The notes under the pieces: model-generated
Databases searched by the model: none
Told to the model about the DNA's origin: nothing
What the model saw: only the letters and a program-made list of their open reading frames with translations
Made by a program: the position numbers and the translations under genes
NCBI GenBank assembly: GCA_013042835.1
Contig: JABDPJ010000033.1
Location: 1 to 41,951 of the forward strand
Direction: 5' to 3'
Length of the DNA: 41,951 bases
Source of the DNA: Lysobacterales bacterium
GTDB taxonomy: Bacteria > Pseudomonadota > Gammaproteobacteria > Xanthomonadales > SZUA-36
In this document: one piece after another, positions 7,523 through 16,870 of the stretch
Layout of the letters: each line of letters starts with the position of its first letter
Position numbering within the stretch: position 1 is the first letter of the stretch

Positions 7523-10500
7523 TCAATGGCGCCAGTGCAGGGCCCTGGCCTTCTGCTCATGCGACTGCCGGCGGCTGTCGGTCCAGGCGTCACCGCCCTC
7601 AAGTTCAAAGAACAACGGCTGCCTGGCCACCTGTTCCGGTGCAACCTGGTCCATGCTGGCAACATCGTACAGGCGTCCGTTGATGACCGTGTGGCTGACA
7701 TATTCGGAGCGGTAAATATCCTCCAGCGGATTACCGTCAATGATGACGATATCGGCCAGTTTGCCGACTTCCAGTGAACCGGTTTCATGGTCCATGCCAA
7801 GGCTCTGTGCACCGTCTATGGTCGCACCGCGCAGGGCCTCCCACGGAGTGAAACCACCCATCGCCATGGACCACATCTCCCAGTGGGCGGCGAGGCCTTC
7901 GCGTTGGCCATGGGCGCCGATGTTCACCCGCACGCCGGCATCACGCAGCGCCTTGGCATTGCGCGCGACGAAAACGTGGTTGTATTCCGAATCAGGCGCT
8001 TTCGGCCGCCGGATGGCGCGCGGGTAGACCCGGCTTTTCGGGCTGTAGCGCATCAGGCGCGGGTTTTCCCAGACATTGGTCCGGTCATACCAGTACTCCT
8101 CACCCATCAAGCCGCCATACGAGACGACGAAAGTGGGCGTATAGGCTGTCCCGACCTGGGACCAGAGTTGTTTCACATCGTCGTAAACATTCTGCACGGG
8201 CACAGAATGCTCCATGGTCGTGTGGCCATCGACCAGCATGGTCATGTTGTGCTGGAAGCGCATACCGCCCTCGGGCACGACCATCATGTCCAGTTCGGAT
8301 GCGGCCTGGATGATTTGCTGGCGTTGCTCGCGGCGGGGCTGGTTGTAGCTTTTTACCGAGATCGCACCGACATCCTTCAGGCGTCGCAGGTCGAACTCTG
8401 CATCCTCCAGGCTGTTGGTCTCGGCACTGTAACCGGGTACATAAGCACCATACAGAATCGTGCCGGTGCCAAATACTCTCGGCGCCACCAACTGACCGGA
8501 CTTTTGCAGTTCGGAGGCGGCAAAGAACTCACTGGTGTCGTTGGATGGATCATGGATGGCCGTTACACCAAAAGCCAGGTTGGATAACTGCATCCAGTTC
8601 TGTTGCGGCATGATTTCAGCACTGCCCATACCGCCATGCGCGTGGGCGTCGATCAGGCCGGGTAAAACAGTCTTGCCGGCAACATCCAGTTCGAAAGCGT
8701 TCGCAGGAATGCTGACCTCGCTGCGGGTGCCTACGGCCGTGATGCGGTTGCCTTCGATGAGCACCACGCCATCTTCAATGACTTCCTGCTGCTGATCGGC
8801 ATCGCGCATGGTGACGATCTGCCCGCCAACCAAAGCGATGGTTCCCGCGGGTTTGTCACCCGTGTGGCTGAAGGCCAGGTCCAGGCCGGTTTCCACAGGT
8901 TCCGGTAATGTTTCCGGCGCTCCCTGCAGGAAGGCAAAAGCCTGGTTCAGGTCGCGGCTGTAAAGGTGACGGCCGTGCGACCAGTCGATGGACCCGCTGT
9001 CGGCTGACCAGTGCAAGAACTCGGTGCTGCGCGCGGCTACCTGGGCGACGCTGAATTCACTGGTCTCGCCGCTGATGGTAATGGTTTTGCCATTGCTGAA
9101 AAATGGTGCCACGTAAGTTTTGAAATTTTCGGTTAACGCCACCCAGCGTTCGTCAGGAGAGACCAGGAAACGGGTCGCCTTGGCGCCCTGCAAATGGTCG
9201 CGCTTGTCGTTGCCTTCCAGGTTGACGCTGCTCAGCAGCAGTTCAGTGCCGCGTTTGCCGGTGTTGGTGGTGAAGAAAACCCGGCTGGCATCGGCATTAA
9301 AATGCGGGAACGCACCTGTGCGGCTGACCAGGCGGGGTGTGCTCTTGCCATCCGCCGCGACCTGGTAAATGCCCGGGTTCAGCGACCACAGCGGCGACAG
9401 CAGGTAGCCGCCTTCGAACTTGCGATAAACCACCTGCTCGCCATCGGCGGAAAAAGCCGGCTCGGCGTAGTGGCCGGGTTGATTGGTCAAAACCCTGGAA
9501 GTGCCGCCTTTTAGCCTGGCAATTCGAACGGCACCGAATTCACGGTCGTCCCAGGTGGTGTACAACACTGACCGGCCATCCGGCGAGATGACCGGGTAGA
9601 ACTCGTAATGGTCCGTTTGCCGGGTCAGGCGCTGCTGCTTGCCGGATTTGAGATCCTTGACATAAATATACCCGAGCGCCTGGAAGACGACTTGTTGTTT
9701 ATCGGGCGTATGGGCGGCCCAGCGGATGCCGTTAACCTCGAACTCGTCTGCGGCAACCTTGACCTTGTTGCGCAGGGCCGGGCGGACCTTTTTAACGGCC
9801 TTGACGCGCACGGGGATTTCGCTGACCTCGCCACTGTTGACTTCGACGCGGTGAAACTTTCCGGCTGTCCAGAAAGCGATTGACTGGCCATCAGGCAACC
9901 ACGCAAATGCCGGCGCATTGCCTTCCGAGCCGCTGGACTCCTGCAAGTCGCGCTCAAAGCCGTCAAATACCAGGCGTTCAAGGCCGGATTCCATATCCTT
10001 GACCATCAACTGGGTGACCAGTCCCGGGCGTCGCTTCAGATAGGCCAGTGACTTGCCATCCGGAGACGGGGCAGGGCGGATCGCACCGCCGGGGCCGCTG
10101 ACCACCGTGGTGGTTTCGCCGGTTGCCAGTTCCAGCCGCTTAATGGCGAATACGGAACCGACAGAGTCCTTGTTATATTGCCAGACGGTTCCCGGCGTGA
10201 TATCGGTGCTGTAATAGACATGCTTTCCATCGACAGAAAAAACCGGTTCGGCGCGGTTCTTCTGGTCATTCTCTGCATTTGGCCTGGCGATGAGGTTGAC
10301 GCCGTTGCCACCGCCATGATGGAACATCCAGATCTCACCGGCGGCGATCGAACGGGTCGAGTAGTAGCCCTTGCGGCCGACGAGGAATTGACCGTCCGGG
10401 CCCCACGCGGGGTTATGCACGAGGTGTTCTGCCTCGTCGGTAATGGCGTGCGGTTCGCTGCCGTCGGCGTTCATAACCCACAGGTTGTCGCCGCCGGCGC

Positions 10501-10831
10501 GGTCACTAACAAACGCAATCTGGCTGCCGTCGGGGCTGAAAGTCGGTTGGTAGTTCCATTCAATACCGTCAGTCAGCGCCGTTGCCTCGCCGCCGCTGAC
10601 GGGCACGGAATAGATATCGCCCAGCATATCGAATACCAGGGTCTTCCCGTCGGGACTGACTGTCACGTTCGACCAGGTCGTGCTGGTCGTATCGATGAGG
10701 ACTTCTTCGGTGTGGTACTGGGCGGAACTCACGTCCCAGCCGGTTTTCTCATCGGTCGTGTCCGCTGAGTCGTCCGCCATTAATTGCGGACTGATGAACA
10801 GAATCAAGCTCGCCAAAATGCGTTGCAGCAT
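7523..10831 (-). CDS. Secreted TolB-like beta-propeller / amidohydrolase fusion
   Basis: 1102 residues. Signal peptide MLQRILASLILFISPQLMA, then a TolB/PD40-type propeller (about 50-650) with repeated SPDG and FSPDGSQIAFVSDRAGG-like strands. The C-terminal metal-dependent amidohydrolase (about 675-1085) carries GLIDAHAHGG (the HxH metal motif), METTMEHSV-like and GAHGQREGLAAHWE histidines, and closes with a LEVGKLADIVIIDGNPL strand typical of the imidazolonepropionase/dipeptidase branch. Such enzymes hydrolyse C-N bonds in cyclic amides or peptides; the substrate is unknown. The propeller probably gates access or binds a partner, as in S9 peptidases. TGGAGAAA precedes the ATG. The methyltransferase upstream on the same strand ends 118 bp before, so co-transcription is possible but not certain. 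Confidence 0.9.
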   Translation of the reverse strand: MLQRILASLILFISPQLMADDSADTTDEKTGWDVSSAQYHTEEVLIDTTSTTWSNVTVSPDGKTLVFDMLGDIYSVPVSGGEATALTDGIEWNYQPTFSPDGSQIAFVSDRAGGDNLWVMNADGSEPHAITDEAEHLVHNPAWGPDGQFLVGRKGYYSTRSIAAGEIWMFHHGGGNGVNLIARPNAENDQKNRAEPVFSVDGKHVYYSTDITPGTVWQYNKDSVGSVFAIKRLELATGETTTVVSGPGGAIRPAPSPDGKSLAYLKRRPGLVTQLMVKDMESGLERLVFDGFERDLQESSGSEGNAPAFAWLPDGQSIAFWTAGKFHRVEVNSGEVSEIPVRVKAVKKVRPALRNKVKVAADEFEVNGIRWAAHTPDKQQVVFQALGYIYVKDLKSGKQQRLTRQTDHYEFYPVISPDGRSVLYTTWDDREFGAVRIARLKGGTSRVLTNQPGHYAEPAFSADGEQVVYRKFEGGYLLSPLWSLNPGIYQVAADGKSTPRLVSRTGAFPHFNADASRVFFTTNTGKRGTELLLSSVNLEGNDKRDHLQGAKATRFLVSPDERWVALTENFKTYVAPFFSNGKTITISGETSEFSVAQVAARSTEFLHWSADSGSIDWSHGRHLYSRDLNQAFAFLQGAPETLPEPVETGLDLAFSHTGDKPAGTIALVGGQIVTMRDADQQQEVIEDGVVLIEGNRITAVGTRSEVSIPANAFELDVAGKTVLPGLIDAHAHGGMGSAEIMPQQNWMQLSNLAFGVTAIHDPSNDTSEFFAASELQKSGQLVAPRVFGTGTILYGAYVPGYSAETNSLEDAEFDLRRLKDVGAISVKSYNQPRREQRQQIIQAASELDMMVVPEGGMRFQHNMTMLVDGHTTMEHSVPVQNVYDDVKQLWSQVGTAYTPTFVVSYGGLMGEEYWYDRTNVWENPRLMRYSPKSRVYPRAIRRPKAPDSEYNHVFVARNAKALRDAGVRVNIGAHGQREGLAAHWEMWSMAMGGFTPWEALRGATIDGAQSLGMDHETGSLEVGKLADIVIIDGNPLEDIYRSEYVSHTVINGRLYDVASMDQVAPEQVARQPLFFELEGGDAWTDSRRQSHEQKARALHWRH

Positions 10832-10949
10832 GTATTTCTCCAGAATGATCGTTGTAATCAGGTAAAATCAGCGCGCTATGATAGCTTATGAGCGCCGGAA
10901 AGTGATGATTACGAAATTTATTGGCGCGGTCTTCGGTTCAGTTCAGCGA

Positions 10950-11765
10950 TCAAGTGGCAGTGGCAAGGTACATTTCCCGGACCAGCAGACCGCGCTCTAT
11001 CGCATCGACCTGTTGCTGGCGGTGCAGCAATTGTGCGGTGTATTCTGCGCTTCCCAGCAGCGCTTCCAGGGCGGTGGATTCGCTCTCGAACGCTCCCACG
11101 AGGCGGTGCAATGCCAACAGGTAGTCTGCGGTAAGATCAGTTTTCCGGATCAGTTTCCAGGCTGAATCCAGCAGCAGACTGGCGTAATCTCCGGGCACCT
11201 CGACGAAGGGCGGCCCGACGTCGGAGGCCCGCGTAAGCTCCCGCGATGTCAGGCCATCTTCCGGAGCGATGACGTAAAACAGCATATTCGCACCCTTATT
11301 GGTCACGCGTCGGCACTCCCTGAGCATGGCCAGCTTCTCCGGCAGGCAACAGAGTACGTCGGAGTGGGTGATGGCATCGAAACTGCGTGACCTGAAGGGC
11401 AAGGCGGCTGCGCTGGCGGCGACCGAGCGGCAGCGGTTGGACACATTCTCTTCAGACGCTCTTCGCTGCGCACGGATGAGCGAGTTGACGGGCAGGTCGA
11501 GCATGGTCACATCACAGCCGGCCAATCCTGCCAGGTAGATTCCCGGCCAACCGGTGCCGGCCCCGAGTTCGAGGAGCCGGGTGCCGGCAGCCAGGCCCAG
11601 GGATTGCTGTACCCGGTCAGCCTGCGCTTTGGTGGTCCAGCTCGTGCCGCCAAAATCACAGCCGAGTACATCCCGCTCCACCGCGCGCATGGCGGGGTGG
11701 CTGTGTTGCTCGTGTTGTAATTCAAAACAACAGCAACAGGATGGAGCCCGGATCGGATTGGTCAT
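10950..11765 (-). CDS. Class I SAM-dependent methyltransferase
   Basis: 271 residues with a Rossmann-type methyltransferase core: motif I is LLELGAGTGWPGIYLA (about 62-77), followed by the acidic end of beta 2 in TMLDLP and ITHSDVLCCLPEKLAMLRE around motif IV-V. The substrate cannot be assigned. The longest start (11765) gives a leader with four consecutive cysteines and several histidines (SCCCCFELQHEQHSHP). Neither that ATG nor the one at 11690 has a clear Shine-Dalgarno, so the leader may be untranslated. Divergent from the S9 peptidase gene. Confidence 0.8.
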   Translation of the reverse strand: MTNPIRAPSCCCCFELQHEQHSHPAMRAVERDVLGCDFGGTSWTTKAQADRVQQSLGLAAGTRLLELGAGTGWPGIYLAGLAGCDVTMLDLPVNSLIRAQRRASEENVSNRCRSVAASAAALPFRSRSFDAITHSDVLCCLPEKLAMLRECRRVTNKGANMLFYVIAPEDGLTSRELTRASDVGPPFVEVPGDYASLLLDSAWKLIRKTDLTADYLLALHRLVGAFESESTALEALLGSAEYTAQLLHRQQQVDAIERGLLVREMYLATAT

Positions 11766-11943
11766 TCAACAGCCTGCATCTGATTCTCAGCGGGCCTGCC
11801 ACTTTAGCAGCAAGCCGCTGCTGTAAAAATAGATTATTGCGCACATGCCCTTGGTTTTGCAGCTACGGATGATCTGCCTCAGGTCGCAGGCCAGAGTTTT
11901 GGGTTAGTATTCTCTCAGCCCCACAACGCCGATGGAGACACCA

Positions 11944-13923
11944 GTGAAACACAAATTCTTGATTGCATGCAGCCTGGCCCTGCTGGTTTTCAGTACAGCG
12001 CCGGTCGCAGACGTCGTCACTACGGAAACAAATAACGGTATGTTGGTGATGCAGGACATTCCAGCCATCCCGGACGAGGTCATTGCCAACCTGAACCGTT
12101 ACCAGAATGTTCGTGCAGCCGGTTTTCTGGACTGGACGGAAGACGGCAAAGGTATTTATATTTCCACGCGCTTTGGCGACGTCAGCCAGGTTCACCGGGT
12201 TGACCACCCGGGTGGTGCGCGTCACCAGGTAACATTCTTTGACGAACCCGTCGGCGGGCTTCAGCGCCAGCCTGGCGGTTCCAACATGGTCTTCACCATG
12301 GATGCCGGTGGCAGTGAGTTTTCGCAGGTGTTCCTGCTCGACCCGGCCAGCGACGATGACGCAGTCATGTTGACAGATGGCGAGTCACGCAATGGTGCCG
12401 TGGTCTGGGATCGCAAGGGTGAGTGGATCGCCTACCAGAGCACCCGTCGCAACGGCGCATCCAACGATGTCTGGATGATGGATGTTGCAAATTCCGAAAC
12501 TGCCCAAATCGTATTGACATCGCCGGACGGCACCTACTGGTCGCCTGCCGATTTCTCCGCGGACAACACCCAGTTGTTGATCCTCAATTACGCAGGTAAT
12601 GCGGATTCCCGTATTCATCTGCTGGACATCGAGTCGGGCAATTTGCGCCTGCTGGCGGGTAATCCCGACAAACCCAGTTCCAATTTTCCACTGGCCTTTG
12701 ATCACGCAGGCGCCGGCTTCTGGTTCATCACCGACGTCAAGGGAGATTTCCGCCAGTTAGCCTGGCAGTCGCTGGAGGAAGGCGCCGAACCGGTCATCGT
12801 CACCGGTGACATTGCCTGGAACGTCGAGGGCGGTGCCATCAGTCACGACCGCAAGCGCGGTGTATTTTCAGTCAACGTGGATGGTATGTCCCAGGTTTAC
12901 CTGCTGGATATGGCAAGCCGGGAGTTTGCGATGGTGGATGCGATACCGACGGGCCTGGTCGGTGGTATGGAATTCAGCCCCGATGACCGCAAATTGGGCC
13001 TGACCCTCAACACGTCAAAGACGCCCAGTGACAGTTTCGTACTGGAGTTGGGCAAGGGTGCGCTCGAGTTCGGTGATCTGACACGCTGGACTTACAGTGA
13101 GGTGGGTGGCCTGGATACGGACAGGTTTATTGAACCCAACCTGGTCCACTACCCGACCTTTGACAGCGGCAATGGTGGTCCGGAGAGGATACCCGCGTGG
13201 TTGTACAAGCCGGCCAGCCAGGGTCCGCACCCGGTGATCATTGTCATCCATGGTGGACCGGAAGGGCAGTCGCGGCCATCGTTTAGCAGTACATACCAGA
13301 TGTGGGTGAATAAACTCGGCGCCGCGGTCATCCGGCCCAACGTGCGCGGATCGGCCGGTTACGGCAAGCAATACATGTCACTGGATAACGGCTTCAAACG
13401 TGAGGATTCAGTCAAGGATATTGGCGCGCTGCTTGACTGGATCGCAAAACAGCCTGACCTGGACGAGGACCGCGTCGCGGTTTTCGGCGGTAGCTATGGC
13501 GGGTACATGGTGCTGGCCAGTTCAGTGTATTACAGCGACCGCTTGAAAGCGGCGGTTGACGTGGTCGGAATCAGCAATTTTGTGACATTCCTGGAAAATA
13601 CCCAGGACTACCGCCGGGACCTGCGACGGGCGGAATACGGCGACGAGCGTGATCCCGCCATGCGCAAACACCTGCAAAGTATCAGCCCGCTTAATCTCGT
13701 TGATCGCATCAACATTCCGATGCTGGTCGTGCAGGGTCAGAACGACCCCCGGGTGCCCGTTACCGAGGCCATTCAGATCGTGGACGCGTTGCGTGCGCAG
13801 GGGCAAACAGTCTGGTACATGAATGCACTCAATGAGGGCCACGGCTATCGTAAAAAGGAAAACCGGGACGTTTACGGCCAGGTCGTCTTCATGTTTTTGC
13901 AGGAGCACCTTGTCGGACATTGA
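11944..13923 (+). CDS. Secreted S9 family peptidase (acylaminoacyl-peptidase/DPP-like)
   Basis: 659 residues from the GTG at 11944, which has GGAGA 4-5 bp upstream; the track's ATG at 11932 has no Shine-Dalgarno. Signal peptide HKFLIACSLALLVFSTAPVAD. The N-terminal part (about 50-400) is a WD40/PD40-like propeller, and the C-terminal part an alpha/beta hydrolase. The triad is Ser517 (FGGSYGGYM), Asp601 (GQNDPRVP) and His633 (NEGHGY), all in the S9C/DPP arrangement; HGGPEGQSRP is the oxyanion-side loop. By family it removes acylated or dipeptide N-termini or cuts oligopeptides in the periplasm. It is the third propeller-bearing hydrolase in 14 kb. A terminator follows at 13993. Confidence 0.9.
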   Translation: MKHKFLIACSLALLVFSTAPVADVVTTETNNGMLVMQDIPAIPDEVIANLNRYQNVRAAGFLDWTEDGKGIYISTRFGDVSQVHRVDHPGGARHQVTFFDEPVGGLQRQPGGSNMVFTMDAGGSEFSQVFLLDPASDDDAVMLTDGESRNGAVVWDRKGEWIAYQSTRRNGASNDVWMMDVANSETAQIVLTSPDGTYWSPADFSADNTQLLILNYAGNADSRIHLLDIESGNLRLLAGNPDKPSSNFPLAFDHAGAGFWFITDVKGDFRQLAWQSLEEGAEPVIVTGDIAWNVEGGAISHDRKRGVFSVNVDGMSQVYLLDMASREFAMVDAIPTGLVGGMEFSPDDRKLGLTLNTSKTPSDSFVLELGKGALEFGDLTRWTYSEVGGLDTDRFIEPNLVHYPTFDSGNGGPERIPAWLYKPASQGPHPVIIVIHGGPEGQSRPSFSSTYQMWVNKLGAAVIRPNVRGSAGYGKQYMSLDNGFKREDSVKDIGALLDWIAKQPDLDEDRVAVFGGSYGGYMVLASSVYYSDRLKAAVDVVGISNFVTFLENTQDYRRDLRRAEYGDERDPAMRKHLQSISPLNLVDRINIPMLVVQGQNDPRVPVTEAIQIVDALRAQGQTVWYMNALNEGHGYRKKENRDVYGQVVFMFLQEHLVGH

Positions 13924-14323
13924 CTAGCGGGTCGTTTGGTCTCAGTGGCCAGCACACCGGCTGTTCCTGCTGGGGTAAAAGATCAGTTTTGACCGGGCAG
14001 CCTGGCGGTTGCCCGGAAACCTTTTTGATGCATTACGCCTCGTGCGGGGCATTTCAGGCTGAAAGGTGGTCCTCGTAGTGAGAATTTAAGCTTACGTTAA
14101 GCTGGCAATATTTATCATCATGAGGCTATCTCATCGCCAGATTATCCATAAAAGTTAACAAATAAACGTTCGATAACCTTCCGATCCGATGCTGCGGAAA
14201 GCTGAGTGAGGAGAAAAATCAGGTGGCTGGTTGGCAGCGGCCGTGATTTGCATAAGCCGTTCGTCAATCACCCGGGTCAGTTTGATCTTTTTAACTGGTA
14301 AAAGCCCGGTAAAGGAGACGGAC
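13924..14323. other. 400-bp intergenic region
   Basis: Contains the terminator at 13993-14025, then an AT-richer stretch (14085-14170) that could hold a promoter; I see no convincing -35/-10 pair. A two-part hairpin (CCGGG...CCCGG enclosing CAGTT...AACTG, 14273-14310) lies just before the Shine-Dalgarno of the next gene. I looked for a GEMM riboswitch and found no match. Confidence 0.5.
13993..14025 (+). terminator. Intrinsic terminator of the S9 peptidase gene
   Basis: CCGGGC and GCCCGG form a 6-bp stem with a 12-nt loop, followed by AAACCTTTTTG. It lies 70 bp after the stop, and no gene follows for 300 bp. Confidence 0.65.
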
Positions 14324-16252
14324 ATGAAAACAGTACTTACCTCTTGCACATCCATAGCCCTGGTGCTCACAGGCTTACTTACGACGATCCCTGGTATGGC
14401 GGAATGGTCCAGTGATCCCACGGCGAGAACGCCTGTTGTAAAGGTGGAACACCTGCAATACTGGACGCGCCTCGTCAAAGTTGATGATGGTTTCATCACA
14501 CTGTGGCAGGACAAGCGCCGGGACAATACCCATGTTGACGTGTATGCCCAGAAATTTACGCTTGACGGTCAAATGCTCTGGCCTGAAAACGGCAGGGTTA
14601 TTGCCGCAGGTCCTGCCGGCAGCCTGACACTGCCGTTTCAACTGGATACCTCGTTGGTGCATGATGGCAACGGCGGCGCGCTGATCAGCTGGAATGATGC
14701 CAGCGACCCGGTCTATTTCCAGGCATTCGCCAGCCGGGTGGCACCCGATGGCGGTGTGAGTTGGGGCAATCCAGGGGAGACCATTCAGTCATCCGATACC
14801 GCAATCCCGTTATTGGCAAGTGAAACGCGCGGCATCAACCGGATGCCGTCCGTCTGGAACATGGCTGCTGACAGCGAGGGCGGCGCATTTGTACCGTTGA
14901 CGACCGGTATCGGCCGGCTGGATTCCTCGGGCCGGGTGCGCACCAACTGGTTCGAAGACCCGACAGATCAGCAATCTCCGGCCGGTTTTGGTTTTGTTCC
15001 CTTCGTTGACTCCGCGCAGAGAGATGGCGTCTATGCGGTCTGGCCGCAGGGCAGTCTCTATTTCGTTGACAAAGTTGTCGCCAGGAAACTGATCGACCCG
15101 GAGGCGAGGTGGCCCCTGAGTAAAGACACTTTCACAGACGCCTGGGGGCAGTTGTCACTATATGATCCGGATTACAGCATCAATGTATGCCGCCTCACGG
15201 CCGTGCCTGATGATGACGGAGGATTTATAGCTGTATGGACCGACGACCGCGTGCGCTCGGAGACCGCCCATTTCCGGGTTTATGCCCAGCGTGTCGATGC
15301 CGATGGCAACGCTCTGTGGCAGCAGGGCGGAATCGAAGTCAGCGCTGACGTCATGACCTACACCTGTTACTGGTGGAGCAGGCTGTCTGCGGTTGCGGAC
15401 GGCGAGGGCGGTGTGGCCATTGCCTGGAATGATCAACAGGACTCACAAAGGCTGCAACGCATTGCTGCAGATGGCAGTAAGCGATGGGGCGCAGATGGCG
15501 TGCTGCTCGACACGGACAACGGTATCTATACTAATCTCACCACCCATGGCCTGGTGCAAACACGCGACGGCGATTATGTTGTGCTGTATTACCACGAGGG
15601 AGAAACCAAACTGGTCACCCAAAAGCTGTCCGGCGGCCGTGGCATGCCACTGTGGGGGGAGGGAAAGGTGGTATACGAGGGTTGCGTTTATCCATATCTT
15701 GGTGGTGATGACGCAGCCATGGTCGCAGACGGGAAAGGTGGCGCGGTGGTCACTTTTGTCGGTTGCGACCAGGACGTTTACGCGCACCGTATCGACGACA
15801 GCGGTGCCGGTACCTTCAGTGTAAACCCCGGCCTGAATGACGCCTGGTATGATCCTGAAACCAGTGGCCAGGGATTCTTTATCACCGTATTCCCGGATCT
15901 TGGCACGGTGTCGTTAGCCTGGTTCACATACGATACTGAACTCCCACCTCCTGATGCGGTTGCCTATCTCGGTGATCCCGGCCACCGCTGGCTGACAGCG
16001 GTAGGTCCGATTGAGGGCTCCGGTGCGGTTATGGATATCGAGCTGACCTCGGGCGGAATTTTCGACGCCGCCACGGAAATCACGCGCACCGATCCGCCGG
16101 GCTCCGACGGCACGCTGACACTAACCTTCAGTAGTTGCAACTCCGGTACGATTGAATATGACATTCCATCGATCAACCGGCAGGGAATCGTACCCATTCA
16201 GCGGGTCGCCACCGACAACGTCGTAATCTGTGAAGCGCTCAGCAGCGACTGA
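14324..16252 (+). CDS. Secreted repeat protein with C-terminal conserved beta domain
   Basis: 642 residues from the ATG at 14324 (AAAGGAGA 5 bp upstream; the track's TTG at 14231 has no support). Signal peptide MKTVLTSCTSIALVLTGLLTTIPGMAE. The body (about 40-510) repeats a motif of the form D-G-x-G-G-x-x-x-x-W-x-D: DGNGGALISWND, DDDGGFIAVWTDD, DGEGGVAIAWND and DGKGGAVVTFVG, suggesting a beta-propeller or stacked beta blades. The C-terminal about 130 residues (NDAWYDPETSGQGFFITVFP, LAWFTYD, LTFSSCNSG) form a separate domain that I associate with secreted proteins of unknown function in gammaproteobacteria. No catalytic motif is visible. Probably surface-exposed or extracellular; a binding role is a guess. 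No operon partner. Confidence 0.75.
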   Translation: MKTVLTSCTSIALVLTGLLTTIPGMAEWSSDPTARTPVVKVEHLQYWTRLVKVDDGFITLWQDKRRDNTHVDVYAQKFTLDGQMLWPENGRVIAAGPAGSLTLPFQLDTSLVHDGNGGALISWNDASDPVYFQAFASRVAPDGGVSWGNPGETIQSSDTAIPLLASETRGINRMPSVWNMAADSEGGAFVPLTTGIGRLDSSGRVRTNWFEDPTDQQSPAGFGFVPFVDSAQRDGVYAVWPQGSLYFVDKVVARKLIDPEARWPLSKDTFTDAWGQLSLYDPDYSINVCRLTAVPDDDGGFIAVWTDDRVRSETAHFRVYAQRVDADGNALWQQGGIEVSADVMTYTCYWWSRLSAVADGEGGVAIAWNDQQDSQRLQRIAADGSKRWGADGVLLDTDNGIYTNLTTHGLVQTRDGDYVVLYYHEGETKLVTQKLSGGRGMPLWGEGKVVYEGCVYPYLGGDDAAMVADGKGGAVVTFVGCDQDVYAHRIDDSGAGTFSVNPGLNDAWYDPETSGQGFFITVFPDLGTVSLAWFTYDTELPPPDAVAYLGDPGHRWLTAVGPIEGSGAVMDIELTSGGIFDAATEITRTDPPGSDGTLTLTFSSCNSGTIEYDIPSINRQGIVPIQRVATDNVVICEALSSD

Positions 16253-16550
16253 CTTGCAATGCTTGCGCAGTCTGCTCAGCAATGGCCTCGAGGCACAGGC
16301 CGTTGATTGCCTGGTTACCCGGATTCCATAACTGACAACTATGGTCAATGTAGCTGTCAAATTTGGGCAATGCAGGTGTTTTGATATTCTGATGACTATT
16401 TGAGTGTTCTTCTAACGCATTGAAAAATAATGAAATGAATGCCTTTGCTTTTACTTGGCACATAATTTGTATGTATATGACTGATCTTAAATATTTTGAT
16501 TCACGGGATGGGGGATACCCGTTGAATCCTGATTTCAGCAAGGAGCAGTC
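16253..16550. other. AT-rich regulatory interval before the 88-codon orphan
   Basis: No gene. The first half is unremarkable with a weak hairpin (GGCCT/AGGCC). From about 16370 the base composition turns AT-rich, unlike the surrounding sequence. The sigma54-like element lies at 16456-16471, and a small hairpin (ACGGG/CCCGT, about 16503-16520) falls in the presumed leader. Confidence 0.5.
16456..16471 (+). promoter_or_regulatory. Sigma54-like (-24/-12) promoter element
   Basis: TGGCAC-ATAAT-TTGTA matches the sigma54 consensus TGGCAC-N5-TTGCA, with T for C in the -12 dinucleotide (GT instead of GC). The 12-bp distance between the GG and G positions is exact. It would start transcription near 16482, giving a leader of about 70 nt before the ATG at 16551. 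No activator site was identified. Confidence 0.5.
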
Positions 16551-16817
16551 ATGATAGTTCTGAAACCACCGGTAGAAAAACAAGAACTGGTATTTGGTGA
16601 TTTCGTATCCCTGCGCATCGAGCGTAATGAAATGTGTTCACCTCAGGCGCCTGTGCCGAAGAATCAACTCATACACTATGAAGAGTTGTTCCAGCGGATC
16701 AAGAAGGAACGGGGCGAGTTGAAAGCTGCCGGCCACGCGCAGACCCTCGTCATGCATGTGGACAACAGGCAACGCGGCATCCTGCCAAATACCCTGCCAA
16801 GACGTCGGGCCGGCTAG
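16551..16817 (+). CDS. 88-residue protein of unknown function
   Basis: I do not recognise this protein. The ATG is preceded by AAGGAG at ideal distance, which argues that it is translated. The protein is soluble, without signal peptide or membrane segment, and basic at the end (LPRRRAG). A charged, probably helical centre (NQLIHYEELFQRIKKERGELKAAG) could support oligomerisation or binding. There is one Cys. It stands alone between intergenic regions, behind the sigma54-like element, so it may be part of a nitrogen, motility or stress response. It could also be a degenerate fragment, but the start signals look intact. Confidence 0.55.
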   Translation: MIVLKPPVEKQELVFGDFVSLRIERNEMCSPQAPVPKNQLIHYEELFQRIKKERGELKAAGHAQTLVMHVDNRQRGILPNTLPRRRAG

Positions 16818-16870
16818 CGTATACCCGGTCAATGGGCCACTTATCGCAGTGGTCTCTCACACTACTCCAT

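Noticed and set aside
7787-8587. 266-aa plus-strand ORF inside the amidohydrolase gene
   Set aside because: Antisense to conserved amidohydrolase sequence, with no family features and no start signal.
14040-14320. Cyclic di-GMP (GEMM) or other riboswitch
   Set aside because: I looked for the conserved GEMM core and tetraloop-receptor sequences and found none; only a simple hairpin is present.
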